From Hymenobacter psoromatis (GTDB lineage Bacteria > Bacteroidota > Bacteroidia > Cytophagales > Hymenobacteraceae), in assembly GCF_020012125.1 (NCBI RefSeq), contig NZ_JAIFAG010000001.1, positions 372,001 to 436,000 of the forward strand: a stretch of DNA of 64,000 bases, read 5' to 3'. Shown here piece after piece: positions 41,303 through 50,225 of the stretch. Every line of letters starts with the position of its first letter. The first letter of the stretch is position 1. The translations under genes and the position numbers were made by a program. The notes under the pieces were generated by a model. It was not told the origin of the DNA, searched no databases, and saw only the letters and a program-made list of their open reading frames with translations.

Positions 41303-43174
41303 GTGCTGCCGCCTCCCCGCCTCCCTACCCCCCCCGATTTCAGTAAGGCCAGCATTAAGAGCCGCCTCACGCGCCAGGCCGCCGAGCTGTGGGGCTACGG
41401 CGAGGCCGACCTCGACGGCTTCGACCCGCTAGTGAACCTGCTGCTGGAAGCCTGCGCCGTGGAGTTCGAGAAGATGGGCCAGGAGCTGCACAGCACCCAG
41501 TCGCGGCTGGTGGAGCGGCTGGCCACCCTGCTTAACCCCGATGTGGTGGACACGCCGCAGCCGGCCCACGCCGTGGCCCAGGCCCGCGCCCGCGAGGCTA
41601 CCGTGGCCCTGCCCGCCGCGGCCCAATTTGTGTTTGAAACGCCCGTGGTCGGAAGGCAGGCCACAGGCCCGGCCCTGTATTTTTCGCCTCTGCAAGCCAC
41701 CCGGCTGGTAAGCGGCAGCGTGCGCTGCCTGGCCACTGACACGGAGGTGTGGCAACTGGACGCCAACGGCCAGAAACGGACCGTGGCCCAGGTAGCTACC
41801 CCCGCGCCCGCCGCGCACCGCCGCCTGTGGGTAGGCTTAACCCTGCCGACGACCGGCGTGGAGTTGGACGACCTAACTTTCTACTTCGACTGGCTGAACG
41901 AGCCGCGCAAGGATACCTACGCCGCCTTTTTGCCCGGCGAGCAGTGGCTGCTGGGCGGCGCGGAGCTGACACCCCGGCGAGGTGCCCCCCTGGCTGATAC
42001 CCACCGGGACGAGTCGCCGGGCCAGCTAAACGGGGAGTACGACTACCTGCACCGCATCGAGGAGCGGGTGCGCGACCTGTACGCGCCATCCTTCGTGCGG
42101 CTGGCGGGGCCGGCCGGCGCGCTGGCCGCCTATGTGCCGCGGCCCTACCCGGCCGAGATGGCGGCCGCCTACCCCCAGCCCAGCACCGACCTGCAGGCCC
42201 TCAGCGAGCCGCTGACCTGGCTGGAAATTCGTTTCGCCCCGGCCTTGCCTCCCGAGGCTTTTCAGCAGATTATTTGCGCGCTCAACTGCTTTCCGGTGCT
42301 CAACCGGCGCTTGTATAAAGTACTATTTCGCTTGCAGCCGGCGCTCAATCTGTTTCCACTGGTAAGCGAGGAGCCGTTTCTGGCCGTGCGCGACGTGTAT
42401 AGCCTCAGTAACGTAGCCTACCGCTCTACCACCCTCACCGACCTCAGTGAAGGCGCTACCGATACCTACACGCTGCGCAGCCACGGCGCGGGCCGCTTCA
42501 ACACCCGCACCGGCCACGAGGCCCTGCGCGAACTGCTGGAATTATTGCGCGATGAAAGCCGGGCCTTTACCGCCGCCGGCACCGACTTCGTGGGTACCAT
42601 TCTGCGCGAGCTGGACCAGAACCTGGCTCGCCTCCAGGAACGCCTGGACCGCCGCGCCACCGCGCCGCCGGTGCCCTACCTGCTGCTGCGCCCACAGGAC
42701 GTGGATGACAGCGTCTATATCGAGTACTGGGTCAGTAACGGCGAGGCCGCCAACCGCCTGCCCGCCGGTAGCCGCCTGCGCATCCACGACGGCCAGTACC
42801 TGGATGACGTGCGCCTGCTCACCAGCACCAGCGGCGGCCGTGAGCGCCCCCGCCCCGAGGAGCGCACCCACGCCCTGCGCCGCAACCTGCTGGCCCGCAA
42901 CCGCCTCGTGACGCTGGCCGACATTCGCGCCGCCTGCTGGGCCGAGCTGGGCCTGCACCTGGCCGCCGTGCACGTCGAGAAAGGCTTTCAAACCAGCCCT
43001 ACCCCCACGGCCGGCTTCATCCGCTGCATCCGGGTGCAACTGACACCGCTAAATACCAGCCGCTTCAGCGCCCTGGAGTGGGAGCGGGCCGCCCACGAGC
43101 TGCAAGCCACGCTCAGCGGGCAGTCGGCCGTGAACCTGCCGTATGAGGTCGTTATAGCGCAAACGGGGGGGTAG
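41303..43174 (+). CDS. tssF: T6SS baseplate protein TssF
   Basis: 623 residues. Family features: an N-terminal IKSRLTRQAAELWGYGEADL with DPLVNLLLEACAVEFEKMGQ, the ERLATLLNPDV helix, central TWLEIRFAPALPPEAFQQI with NCFPVLNRRLYKVLFRL, and the C-terminal GXLPXXGSRL-type segment NRLPAGSRLRIHDGQYLDDV. TssF dimers form the baseplate wedges with TssG. The frame has no early ATG; GTG at 41303 is the likely start, giving a Pro-rich leader (MLPPPRLPTPPDF). The stop codon lies in a palindrome shared with the convergent clpV. Confidence 0.88.
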   Translation: MLPPPRLPTPPDFSKASIKSRLTRQAAELWGYGEADLDGFDPLVNLLLEACAVEFEKMGQELHSTQSRLVERLATLLNPDVVDTPQPAHAVAQARAREATVALPAAAQFVFETPVVGRQATGPALYFSPLQATRLVSGSVRCLATDTEVWQLDANGQKRTVAQVATPAPAAHRRLWVGLTLPTTGVELDDLTFYFDWLNEPRKDTYAAFLPGEQWLLGGAELTPRRGAPLADTHRDESPGQLNGEYDYLHRIEERVRDLYAPSFVRLAGPAGALAAYVPRPYPAEMAAAYPQPSTDLQALSEPLTWLEIRFAPALPPEAFQQIICALNCFPVLNRRLYKVLFRLQPALNLFPLVSEEPFLAVRDVYSLSNVAYRSTTLTDLSEGATDTYTLRSHGAGRFNTRTGHEALRELLELLRDESRAFTAAGTDFVGTILRELDQNLARLQERLDRRATAPPVPYLLLRPQDVDDSVYIEYWVSNGEAANRLPAGSRLRIHDGQYLDDVRLLTSTSGGRERPRPEERTHALRRNLLARNRLVTLADIRAACWAELGLHLAAVHVEKGFQTSPTPTAGFIRCIRVQLTPLNTSRFSALEWERAAHELQATLSGQSAVNLPYEVVIAQTGG

Positions 43175-43197
43175 GGCCGGCCCTACCCCCCCCGTTT
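43161..43197. terminator. Bidirectional palindromic terminator between tssF and clpV
   Basis: AAACGGGGGGGTAGGGCC at 43161-43178 is followed directly by its reverse complement (43179-43197, one extra C). The stem contains the tssF stop codon and ends 3 bp before the clpV stop region. It is a nearly perfect 37-bp palindrome made of the frequent GGGGGTAGG string; short T-runs flank it. Confidence 0.7.
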
Positions 43198-43200
43198 GTG

Positions 43201-45696
43201 CTAGGCTTCCTGCGCCGTCGTCCACACGATTTCGGCGCTGTCTTCGGGCTTGCTCAGCGTCAGCACTGTGCCCTTGCGGGCCTCGCCGCTGATGATGAGC
43301 CGCGAGATGGGCCGCCGCAGCTGCGAGCGGATAACCCCCGTGATGGGCCGCGCCCCATACTTGGGCGTGAAGCCCGACAAGGCCAGGTGCTGCCGCGCCT
43401 CGGGGCTGAGTTCCAGGGTTATGCCCTGCCGCCGCAGCTGCTCCAGCAGCGGCCGCAGGTGAATATCGAAGATGCGGCCCACGTTTTCCTCTGAGATGGG
43501 GGCGAAGGGCACGATTTCGGTGAGGCGGGCCAGAAACTCAGGCCGGAAGTAGCGGCTCATGCTTTCGAGCAGCTCCGCGGCGGGCGGCACCTGCCCGGCC
43601 GCAAAGTGCTGGCTAATCTGCTCTGAGCCAATATTAGAGGTAAATAAAATAACCGCGTTGGAGAAATCGCCCTCGCGGCCCAGCCGGTCGTGCAGCTTGC
43701 CTTCGTCCAAAATTTGCAGGAAAATATCGAACACCGACGGGTGCGCCTTCTCAATCTCATCAAACAGCACCACCGAGTAGGGCTTCTCCCGGATTTTATT
43801 CACCAGCAGGCCGCCCTCTTCGTAGCCCACGTAGCCGGGAGGCGCGCCATAAAGCAGCGCCGCCGAGTGCTCCTCCTTGAACTCCGACATATCGAAGCGA
43901 ATGAGGAAAGATTCATCATTAAATAAGAAGTCGGCCAACGCCTTGGCCAGCTCCGTTTTGCCGGTGCCAGTGGGGCCGAGCAGGAAGAACGAGCCGATGG
44001 GCTGCCCCGCTTTGGTGAGGCCCGAGCGCGACTCCAGAATGGCGGCGCACATGGCCCGCACAGCCACTTCCTGGCCCACCACGCGCTTTTGCAGCGCCTG
44101 GTCCATCGTCAGCAGCTTATCGCGCTCGTTGCTTTGCAGCTTGCCCAGCGGAATTCCCGTTTTGCCCGACACGATGGCGGCCACGTCCTGCTTTTCCACG
44201 CTTTCCTTCTTGGTGTCGGCCAGCGCCAGCACCGCCGCCAGGATTTCGCGCAGGTAGGTTTCCAGCTCGGCGCTGGTTTCGAGCTTATCGGGCTGCTGCT
44301 CATTTTCTAGTTGGTTGAGCCAAAGCTGACTAACCTGGTTCTGCATTTGGTAGAGCAGCCAGCGCAGCTCGCGCAGGTAGTCGGCCTCGCCCAGTTCGTC
44401 GCGGCGGGCGGCCAGGGCTTCCAGGTCGGTTTGCAGCCGGGTGAGGCCGGCCACGGCCTGCTCGTCGAGCATCCGAATGGCGGCCATCGTGCGGTCCACT
44501 AGGTCAATGGCCGAGTCGGGCAGCTGCCGGTCCTTGAGGTAGCGCTTAGCCAGGCGCACGGCCTCGCCGATGGTGCCCTCGCCCAGCGTCAGGCCGTGGT
44601 GGGCGGCATAAATGGGCATGATGCGCGCCAACATCCGCTCGGCCACCACCAGCGAGGGCTCCTCCACCCGCACGGTGTCGAAGCGGCGGTTAAAGGCCTC
44701 ATCCTTTTCGATATACTGCCTGTACTCGTCGCTCGTCGTAGCCCCGATAACCGTCAGCTCGCCCCGCGCCAGCTCCGGTTTGAGCAGCTGCGCAATGCCG
44801 CTGCCCGCGCTACCCTTCGGGTCGAGCAACACGTGGATTTCATCAATAAACAAGATGGCCCGCGTGTATTGCTTCAGCTCAGTGAGCACCTTTTTGATGC
44901 GGTCCTCCACCTCCCCTTTATAAGAAGCGCCCGCCACCAGGGTGCCCATATCCAGCTCAAAGAGCGTGACCTCGCGCAAGTGAACCGGTACCAGCCCTTC
45001 GGCAATCTGCTGCGCGAAGCCCTCCACCAGCGCCGACTTCCCTACCCCCGGCTCGCCGATGAGCAGCACGTTGGGCTTGGTGCGCCGGCCCAGAATCTCG
45101 GCCACGAGCCGGATTTCGCGGTCGCGGCCCACGATGGGGTCCAGCTTGCCGGCGCGGGCCTGGGCGGTTTTATCGGTGCAGTAAGTGGCGAGCGCACCGC
45201 CCTTGCCGGCGGGGGTAGGGCCGGCGGCGGGCGCACCATCGGCCCCGCCGGGGGGGGTAGGGGCGGCGGGCATCTCGGCCTGGGCCGCGGCCATAAGCTC
45301 ATTTTGCGTGAGGGGTAGCGATTTCAGTTGGTCGGCCGTGAAAGCCAGGCCAGGGCGCAACAGCGCCGACAAGGCGCAGAGCGCGTCGGTCGGGTCGCGG
45401 TTGAGTTGCAAGGCCACGAGGTCGGCCATCGTGAGCACCTGCTGCACGTGAATGTCGGGGGTAGGCAGCTCCGGGGGGCGGGCGGCCTTTGGCTCGTCTT
45501 CGAGGCGCACTTCGGCCCACTCGCGCAGGTAGTGAATATCTTTATCTAGCACTGCTACCAGCCATGAGGCCAGGCCTATCTCATTGTGCAGCAAGGCGGT
45601 AAGCAGGTGCGGCGCGGCGTACTGCGCCTGGCGGTATTCGTGAGCCACGGCCTGGGCAATGTGCAGGCTGCGTTGAAGAGTGTCGGAATAAGCCAC
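43201..45696 (-). CDS. clpV: T6SS AAA+ ATPase TssH/ClpV
   Basis: 831 residues, ClpB/ClpV type, which disassembles contracted TssB/TssC sheaths. An N-terminal Clp domain (1-140) is followed by a Pro/Ala/Gly-rich linker (about 145-170), the first AAA module with GEPGVGKS and ILFIDEIH, a middle coiled domain, and the second module with GPTGTGKTELA and VVLFDEIEKAHP, then the D2-small domain. GTG at 45696 gives a normal N-terminus (AYSDTLQRSLHIAQ). It is encoded opposite to tssB-tssC-tssD and converges with tssF, so it has its own promoter in the region 45697-46108. Confidence 0.93.
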   Translation of the reverse strand: MAYSDTLQRSLHIAQAVAHEYRQAQYAAPHLLTALLHNEIGLASWLVAVLDKDIHYLREWAEVRLEDEPKAARPPELPTPDIHVQQVLTMADLVALQLNRDPTDALCALSALLRPGLAFTADQLKSLPLTQNELMAAAQAEMPAAPTPPGGADGAPAAGPTPAGKGGALATYCTDKTAQARAGKLDPIVGRDREIRLVAEILGRRTKPNVLLIGEPGVGKSALVEGFAQQIAEGLVPVHLREVTLFELDMGTLVAGASYKGEVEDRIKKVLTELKQYTRAILFIDEIHVLLDPKGSAGSGIAQLLKPELARGELTVIGATTSDEYRQYIEKDEAFNRRFDTVRVEEPSLVVAERMLARIMPIYAAHHGLTLGEGTIGEAVRLAKRYLKDRQLPDSAIDLVDRTMAAIRMLDEQAVAGLTRLQTDLEALAARRDELGEADYLRELRWLLYQMQNQVSQLWLNQLENEQQPDKLETSAELETYLREILAAVLALADTKKESVEKQDVAAIVSGKTGIPLGKLQSNERDKLLTMDQALQKRVVGQEVAVRAMCAAILESRSGLTKAGQPIGSFFLLGPTGTGKTELAKALADFLFNDESFLIRFDMSEFKEEHSAALLYGAPPGYVGYEEGGLLVNKIREKPYSVVLFDEIEKAHPSVFDIFLQILDEGKLHDRLGREGDFSNAVILFTSNIGSEQISQHFAAGQVPPAAELLESMSRYFRPEFLARLTEIVPFAPISEENVGRIFDIHLRPLLEQLRRQGITLELSPEARQHLALSGFTPKYGARPITGVIRSQLRRPISRLIISGEARKGTVLTLSKPEDSAEIVWTTAQEA

Positions 45697-45830
45697 CAGC
45701 AGAAGAGCGTAAAAAAAGTGAGGAGGGAAGAAGTAGAGAACAGCTGCCCTTGGCTACGGGCTGGGCCGGGAGTAGGTTTGGGGGAGCAGCTGGCGGCAGG
45801 CATGAGCCGACGGGCCGGCCTTTAAGACCA

Positions 45831-45949
45831 AGGCTTGCGCAAAATTGGTTATACTTGCGAGCCCGGCGCGGCAATAGCCTCTAAACGTTGTTGTTTGAGC
45901 GTGATTACGCCACGCCGCTCGCAATAACGGACGATTTTGCGCAAGTCCT
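45831..45949. mobile_element. 119-bp MITE-like palindromic element between clpV and tssB
   Basis: Imperfect terminal inverted repeats of about 45 bp: from the left AGGCTTGCGCAAAATTGG (45831 on) and, read from the right in reverse, AGGACTTGCGCAAAATCG (45949 back); matches continue inward through TTGCGAGC and GGCG. No ORF is inside. Such size and symmetry suit a non-autonomous miniature transposable element. A target-site duplication was not clear. It lies in the 412-bp divergent region 45697-46108 between clpV and tssB, which has no gene and must hold both promoters. Confidence 0.6.
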
Positions 45950-46108
45950 AACGGCCAGGCGCTAAGTTCCAAAGAATGCTATACACCGGAGCCAACTTTG
46001 GGGGCCGCCGGTGCGTAGAGCAGCCGGAATGCTCCCTTAATGAACGCTTTTTACCAGTGGCTACGCCGGGTAGCCGGGCGTTCAGCTCCATCACTATCCC
46101 CTCCTTCT

Positions 46109-46549
46109 ATGTACTCTTACGGAATTGGCGGCCAGGAGCGTAAGCTCGACAATGCCTCCGAAGCAATTTCGGACATTCCCCTCAACCGGACCCTGCTGGT
46201 GCAGAAACTAACCACCAACGCGCCCCTGCGGCCAGTAGTGGTGGAAGGCCTTAAAACCCCCGAGGCGGTGTTCGCGCATTTCAAGCCCGAAATCGGCGTA
46301 TCCTTCGACGATGCAAACGGCACCGTGGTGCCCGAAAAGCTGCAATTCGCGTCGCTGGGTGATTTTGGTAAAAAGGGCATTATCAATCAGAGCGATTTCC
46401 TGAAAAGCCTGGCCTCCGAAACCGACGACCTGCAAAAGCTGCTACGGCAGCTCAAGTCCAATAAAATCCTGAAAACGGCCCTCGAAAACCCCGAGTACAA
46501 GGCGGCCTTCCTGGCGGCGGTGCAGGCTATGATGGATGAGCTGGACTAG
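46109..46549 (+). CDS. tssB: T6SS sheath protein TssB
   Basis: 146 residues. The Bacteroidota TssB pattern is visible: MYSYGIGGQERKLDNASEAI, IPLNRTLLVQKLTTNAPLRP, PEAVFAHFKPEIGVSF with VPEKLQFASLGDFGKKGI, and a helical C-terminus LLRQLKSNKILKTALENP. It forms the contractile sheath with TssC, whose gene follows after 46 bp. ATG at 46109 is used; the frame is open upstream to 46040 but that part is unlike the family. Confidence 0.92.
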   Translation: MYSYGIGGQERKLDNASEAISDIPLNRTLLVQKLTTNAPLRPVVVEGLKTPEAVFAHFKPEIGVSFDDANGTVVPEKLQFASLGDFGKKGIINQSDFLKSLASETDDLQKLLRQLKSNKILKTALENPEYKAAFLAAVQAMMDELD

Positions 46550-46595
46550 GGTAGGCCGGCCTTTTTCAACATAATATGACTTTCTCTTAGTATAT

Positions 46596-47969
46596 ATGGC
46601 CCTCGAACAACAAGATGCCGCCGCTGCTGGCTACAAAAGCCGCGAGGCGGCCGCCCCGGCCCTCGACCAAAGTATTCAGTCGCTGCTCAAAGTTGGCGGC
46701 TTTGACCTGCTTGAAACGACCATTGACGGTGCGTCCAACCTCAATCCTGAGAAAAAGGCCCGTAAGAAGATTTTCCTCTCAGAAGCTACCAAAAAGCAGG
46801 ACCGTAAGCAGCTTAAAAAGCGCTTGGCTCTGTGGCACTCGCTGCTAAGCGAAACCACCACTGTGGCCGATGCCGTGGAGCAGGGCACCCAGCGCGTGGA
46901 AGCGCAGGAGCAGCTACTAACTAGTAACCTCAAAAAAGCAATTGAGGCGACCAATGAGCTGGAGCAGTCCTACCGCTCAGTAGCGCTGTTCTACAAGAAT
47001 ACCGAGCAGGATGAAGTGAAGAACATCTCGGTAATGAATGCGGATAAGGACCAGCTGCAAGACTTGGATAATACCACGTTCATTGACGCCGTATCGGCCG
47101 AGCTAGAGCAGAACTACGACCGCCTTGACCTGCGCGACAACTACTCGCTACTGGTGGTGCCCGGCTACCTGGGTTCGAACAAAGTGGTGGATAAGTGGGC
47201 CAAAATCGCCCACAAGAACAAGGTAATGATGGTGACCGACTTCGAGCACTACGACACGCCCGAAGACGTGATTGAGCTGTTTGAAGAGGCCAACCTGACC
47301 GGAGCTGATGCCTACAAGTCGAACGTGGTGATGGCCGCCAACTGGCTGGTGGGCCGCGGCAAAATAGAGGAGGTAGGCGAGGAGGAAGACCTGTTTGTGC
47401 CGCCATCCTCGGCGCTGGCGGGCCGTATCTACTCCACGCTGGCCTCGCAGGTAACGGCGGGCCGCAAGCACGGCACACTCAGCGAAGTAGACGGCGTGAA
47501 GTTTCCCTTGCGCAAAAGCGAAATCTCCAACCTGGAGAAAATTGGCCTCGTACCGATGGTCAACGAGTACGGCCGCGTTATGGCTTTTTCGGCCAAAACC
47601 CTCTTCAACGGCGATAATATTGGGTTGCAGACGTACTCGGTAGTGCGGGTGTTTGACTACGTAACTAAAGTGCTGATTGACTTTCTCAACCGCCGCGCCT
47701 TTGAGAACTGGGACCATAATATGCGAATGGATATTCAAAACCAGATTGTGCGGTTTCTGGACGGCATTGCGGGACCAGGCAAGCTTATTGAGAAATTTTC
47801 AGTAAAGAAATTCGAGCGCGACCCCGACCAAAAAGACCGAATTAATCTGGACATTCATATGGTCCCCTATTTTCCGGCCAAAACCTTCTTGGTATCACTG
47901 GATGGCACTAAGGGCGACGACCCTGATAACCCCGGCCGCGACTGGAGCGCTGAATATGCGCAGCAATAA
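46596..47969 (+). CDS. tssC: T6SS sheath protein TssC
   Basis: 457 residues. The TssC family is recognised from the middle and C-terminal parts: YSLLVVPGYLGSNKVVDKWA, MVTDFEHYDTPEDVIELFEE, LVGRGKIEEVGEEEDLFVPP and FPAKTFLVSLDGTKGDD near the end. A basic helical stretch (KKARKKIFLSEATKKQDRKQ) near residues 45-75 belongs to the Bacteroidota variant. Together with TssB it builds the contractile sheath that ClpV recycles. It follows tssB and precedes the main tssD by 147 bp. Confidence 0.93.
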   Translation: MALEQQDAAAAGYKSREAAAPALDQSIQSLLKVGGFDLLETTIDGASNLNPEKKARKKIFLSEATKKQDRKQLKKRLALWHSLLSETTTVADAVEQGTQRVEAQEQLLTSNLKKAIEATNELEQSYRSVALFYKNTEQDEVKNISVMNADKDQLQDLDNTTFIDAVSAELEQNYDRLDLRDNYSLLVVPGYLGSNKVVDKWAKIAHKNKVMMVTDFEHYDTPEDVIELFEEANLTGADAYKSNVVMAANWLVGRGKIEEVGEEEDLFVPPSSALAGRIYSTLASQVTAGRKHGTLSEVDGVKFPLRKSEISNLEKIGLVPMVNEYGRVMAFSAKTLFNGDNIGLQTYSVVRVFDYVTKVLIDFLNRRAFENWDHNMRMDIQNQIVRFLDGIAGPGKLIEKFSVKKFERDPDQKDRINLDIHMVPYFPAKTFLVSLDGTKGDDPDNPGRDWSAEYAQQ

Positions 47970-48116
47970 CTGGCACAGATCTTTAGCCCGGTAGCCGGCA
48001 AACAGTAGGAGCTTGTATTTTTTTAACTATAATTACACTGGTTTATAGCGAACCATCGGACAGGACCTGCGTAAAACCGTTTAGAAATTTTTTCCTCTCA
48101 CCAAATCCCCTAATTC

Positions 48117-48518
48117 ATGGCCTCTTTTAGTGCTGTATTTGACGCTGCCGGCAGCGAAGAATGCGAAGTAGTAAGCTGCAGCTACTCCTTCAACCAAACT
48201 ACCGACGACAAGGGCCGGCCCTCTTCCGTGGTTCAGGGCGGAACTATCAAGGTAACGATTGTATCAACGGATAGTGTAAAGCTTATTAGCTGGATGCTGG
48301 ACCCCTACAAGCGGGCCGACGGTAAAATCGTATTTAAGCGAGGCGACCAGGATTCCAAAATGAAGGAGATTGCCTTCAAAGAAGCCTACTGCGTGAGCTA
48401 CGCCGAAAGCTTCGATGCCCGTGGGGCCGAAACTCAGGCTTCAATGGTGCTTAGCCTCGTCATCTCGGCTAACAAAATTGATGTGAACGGCGCTTCACTG
48501 GATAATAAGTGGGTATAA
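48117..48518 (+). CDS. tssD: T6SS tube protein TssD/Hcp (main copy)
   Basis: 133 residues, the usual length for Bacteroidota TssD. Visible features are SCSYSFNQTTDDKGRPSSVV, the strand GGTIKVTIVSTDSVKLISWM, the loop FKEAYCVSYAESFDARG and the final strand ending DNKWV. It forms the hexameric inner tube. Its own 147-bp upstream gap and following terminator suggest separate, probably strong expression, as usual for Hcp. Codon use is less GC-extreme than in the two paralogues of the effector operon. Confidence 0.94.
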   Translation: MASFSAVFDAAGSEECEVVSCSYSFNQTTDDKGRPSSVVQGGTIKVTIVSTDSVKLISWMLDPYKRADGKIVFKRGDQDSKMKEIAFKEAYCVSYAESFDARGAETQASMVLSLVISANKIDVNGASLDNKWV

Positions 48519-48537
48519 GTGCCGCTGAGAATTAAGT

Positions 48538-48577
48538 AAAAAGGGCCGCCGCAGTTACTACTGCGGCGGCCCTTTTT
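48538..48577 (+). terminator. Strong intrinsic terminator after tssD
   Basis: Perfect 17-bp stem AAAAAGGGCCGCCGCAG (48538-48554) with 48561-48577, 6-nt loop, ending in TTTTT. It closes the tssB-C-D unit. Confidence 0.92.
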
Positions 48578-48734
48578 ACATGAGACACGAGGTGTTCAGG
48601 TGAAATGAAAAGGAATTGGGCAATGATTTTCCACGCCTGTAAGTTTACTGAATACACAAGGCAAGATATCCAAGCTTATAGCTGCATAGACTGGTAGAAT
48701 TTAATGGTATTCAACCACTGCTCAAGAGTATTGA

Positions 48735-50009
48735 CTAAGCAGCTAGCGCTGGCTCCGAGTATTCATTTTCGGCCACTTGTGGCTCGTGCTTATGCTTGAA
48801 AATGAACACGAACAGTACCGCGATAGCTAGCGCATAAGCCGCGAACGTGAGCCAGATGCCGTGCCAATCCTTATGGCCGCTGGCATCGGTGAAATACTGC
48901 TGAATAATGACGCCGCTGAGCGAGCTGCCCAGCACGGCTCCGAAGCCATTGGTCATCATCATAAACAGGCCCTGCGCGCTGGCCCGGATGCTGGGCTGGG
49001 TCTGGGTTTCGACAAACAGCGAGCCGGAGATATTGAAGAAGTCGAAGGCCATGCCGTACACGATGCACGAGGTAATAATCATCCACAAATTGCTCCCGGG
49101 GTCGCCATAGGCAAACAGGCCGAAGCGCAGCACCCAGGCCACCATGCTGAACAGCATCACTTGCTTGATGCCGAAACGCCGCAAAAAAAACGGAATAGCC
49201 AAGATAAAGAGCGTTTCCGAAATCTGCGAGATGGACATAATAAAGGCCGGGTGCCGCACCGTCAGTGTATCGCGGTAGGCGGGCACTTGGTCAAAGTCGT
49301 GCAAAAAGGTGTCACCGTAGGCATTAGTCAACTGCAAGGCGGCCCCTAGTAGTAGAGCAAATAGGAAGAAGGTCGCCAGCTTGCGGTCGCGTAGCAGCGC
49401 GAACGACTTGAGCCCTAGTGCATCAACCAGCGTGCGGCCTGGTGTATCTCGGGATGGCGGCGGGCACTTGGGCAGCGTGAACGAGTAAATGCCCAATACC
49501 AGCGCGGCCCCGGCGGCCACGTAAAACTGGCTGGCCGACTTCTCAAAACCCAGGAAAGTGACCGTCCACATAGCCACGATAAAGCCGATGGTACCCCACA
49601 CCCGGATGGGGGGGTAGTCCTTCACCACGTCCAGCCCCTGGCTTTTCAGCGCTGAGTACGACACGGCGATGGACAGCGCCAGGGTAGGCATGTAGAAAAT
49701 CATATTGAGCAGAATCACCCAAAAGAACACGCCGGGGTCCGTTACGAAGGGGATGGTGCACAGCACGCCGGCCCCCAGCAGGTGCAGCACACCGTAGAGC
49801 TTTTCGGCGTTTACCCACTTATCGGCCACAATGCCCATGAGCGAGGGCATAAAAATGGACGCGATGCCCATTGTGGAGAAAATAGCCCCGAACTGCGACC
49901 CTGACCAATGCTTGGTTTGGAACCAGTACGCGCCAATCGTTATCAGCCACGCGCCCCAGATGAAAAATTGCAAGAAGCTCAGGATGGTGAGGCGCAGCTT
50001 GATAGACAT
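48735..50009 (-). CDS. Nucleoside:H+ symporter of the NupG type (MFS)
   Basis: 424 residues with twelve hydrophobic segments. The start MSIKLRLTILSFLQFFIWGAW and the following WLITIGAYWF are characteristic of NupG/XapB-like nucleoside transporters found in many Bacteroidota; GIVADKWVNAEKLYGVLHLL is the MFS loop 2-3 region. It should import nucleosides with protons across the inner membrane. The C-terminal 20 residues are hydrophilic (KHKHEPQVAENEYSE). The substrate range is inferred from the family. No neighbouring gene forms an obvious operon. Confidence 0.87.
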   Translation of the reverse strand: MSIKLRLTILSFLQFFIWGAWLITIGAYWFQTKHWSGSQFGAIFSTMGIASIFMPSLMGIVADKWVNAEKLYGVLHLLGAGVLCTIPFVTDPGVFFWVILLNMIFYMPTLALSIAVSYSALKSQGLDVVKDYPPIRVWGTIGFIVAMWTVTFLGFEKSASQFYVAAGAALVLGIYSFTLPKCPPPSRDTPGRTLVDALGLKSFALLRDRKLATFFLFALLLGAALQLTNAYGDTFLHDFDQVPAYRDTLTVRHPAFIMSISQISETLFILAIPFFLRRFGIKQVMLFSMVAWVLRFGLFAYGDPGSNLWMIITSCIVYGMAFDFFNISGSLFVETQTQPSIRASAQGLFMMMTNGFGAVLGSSLSGVIIQQYFTDASGHKDWHGIWLTFAAYALAIAVLFVFIFKHKHEPQVAENEYSEPALAA

Positions 50010-50141
50010 GAGGGCTCAGGTTAAAAGTCGGGGTAGGCGCTTTTGCTGATAAAGATACAAAAGCCGCCGCCTGCCGCATTACGCTAGGATTACGACATTC
50101 AAAATAACGCAACAGCTGCCCAACTACTTGCGGGGGCATAA

Positions 50142-50172
50142 AAAAGCCCGCTCGCGGGGTGCGAACGGGCTT
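50142..50172 (-). terminator. Intrinsic terminator after sodA
   Basis: AAGCCCGCTCGC (50145-50154 region) pairs with GCGAACGGGCTT (50161-50172), one mismatch; on the minus strand a run of T follows. It serves sodA, which ends at 50226. Confidence 0.8.
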
Positions 50173-50225
50173 GGAAACGAGTAGTTGCGGAGCTGCAACG
50201 CAAAGCGTCGGGCTTGCCGGGCTGC

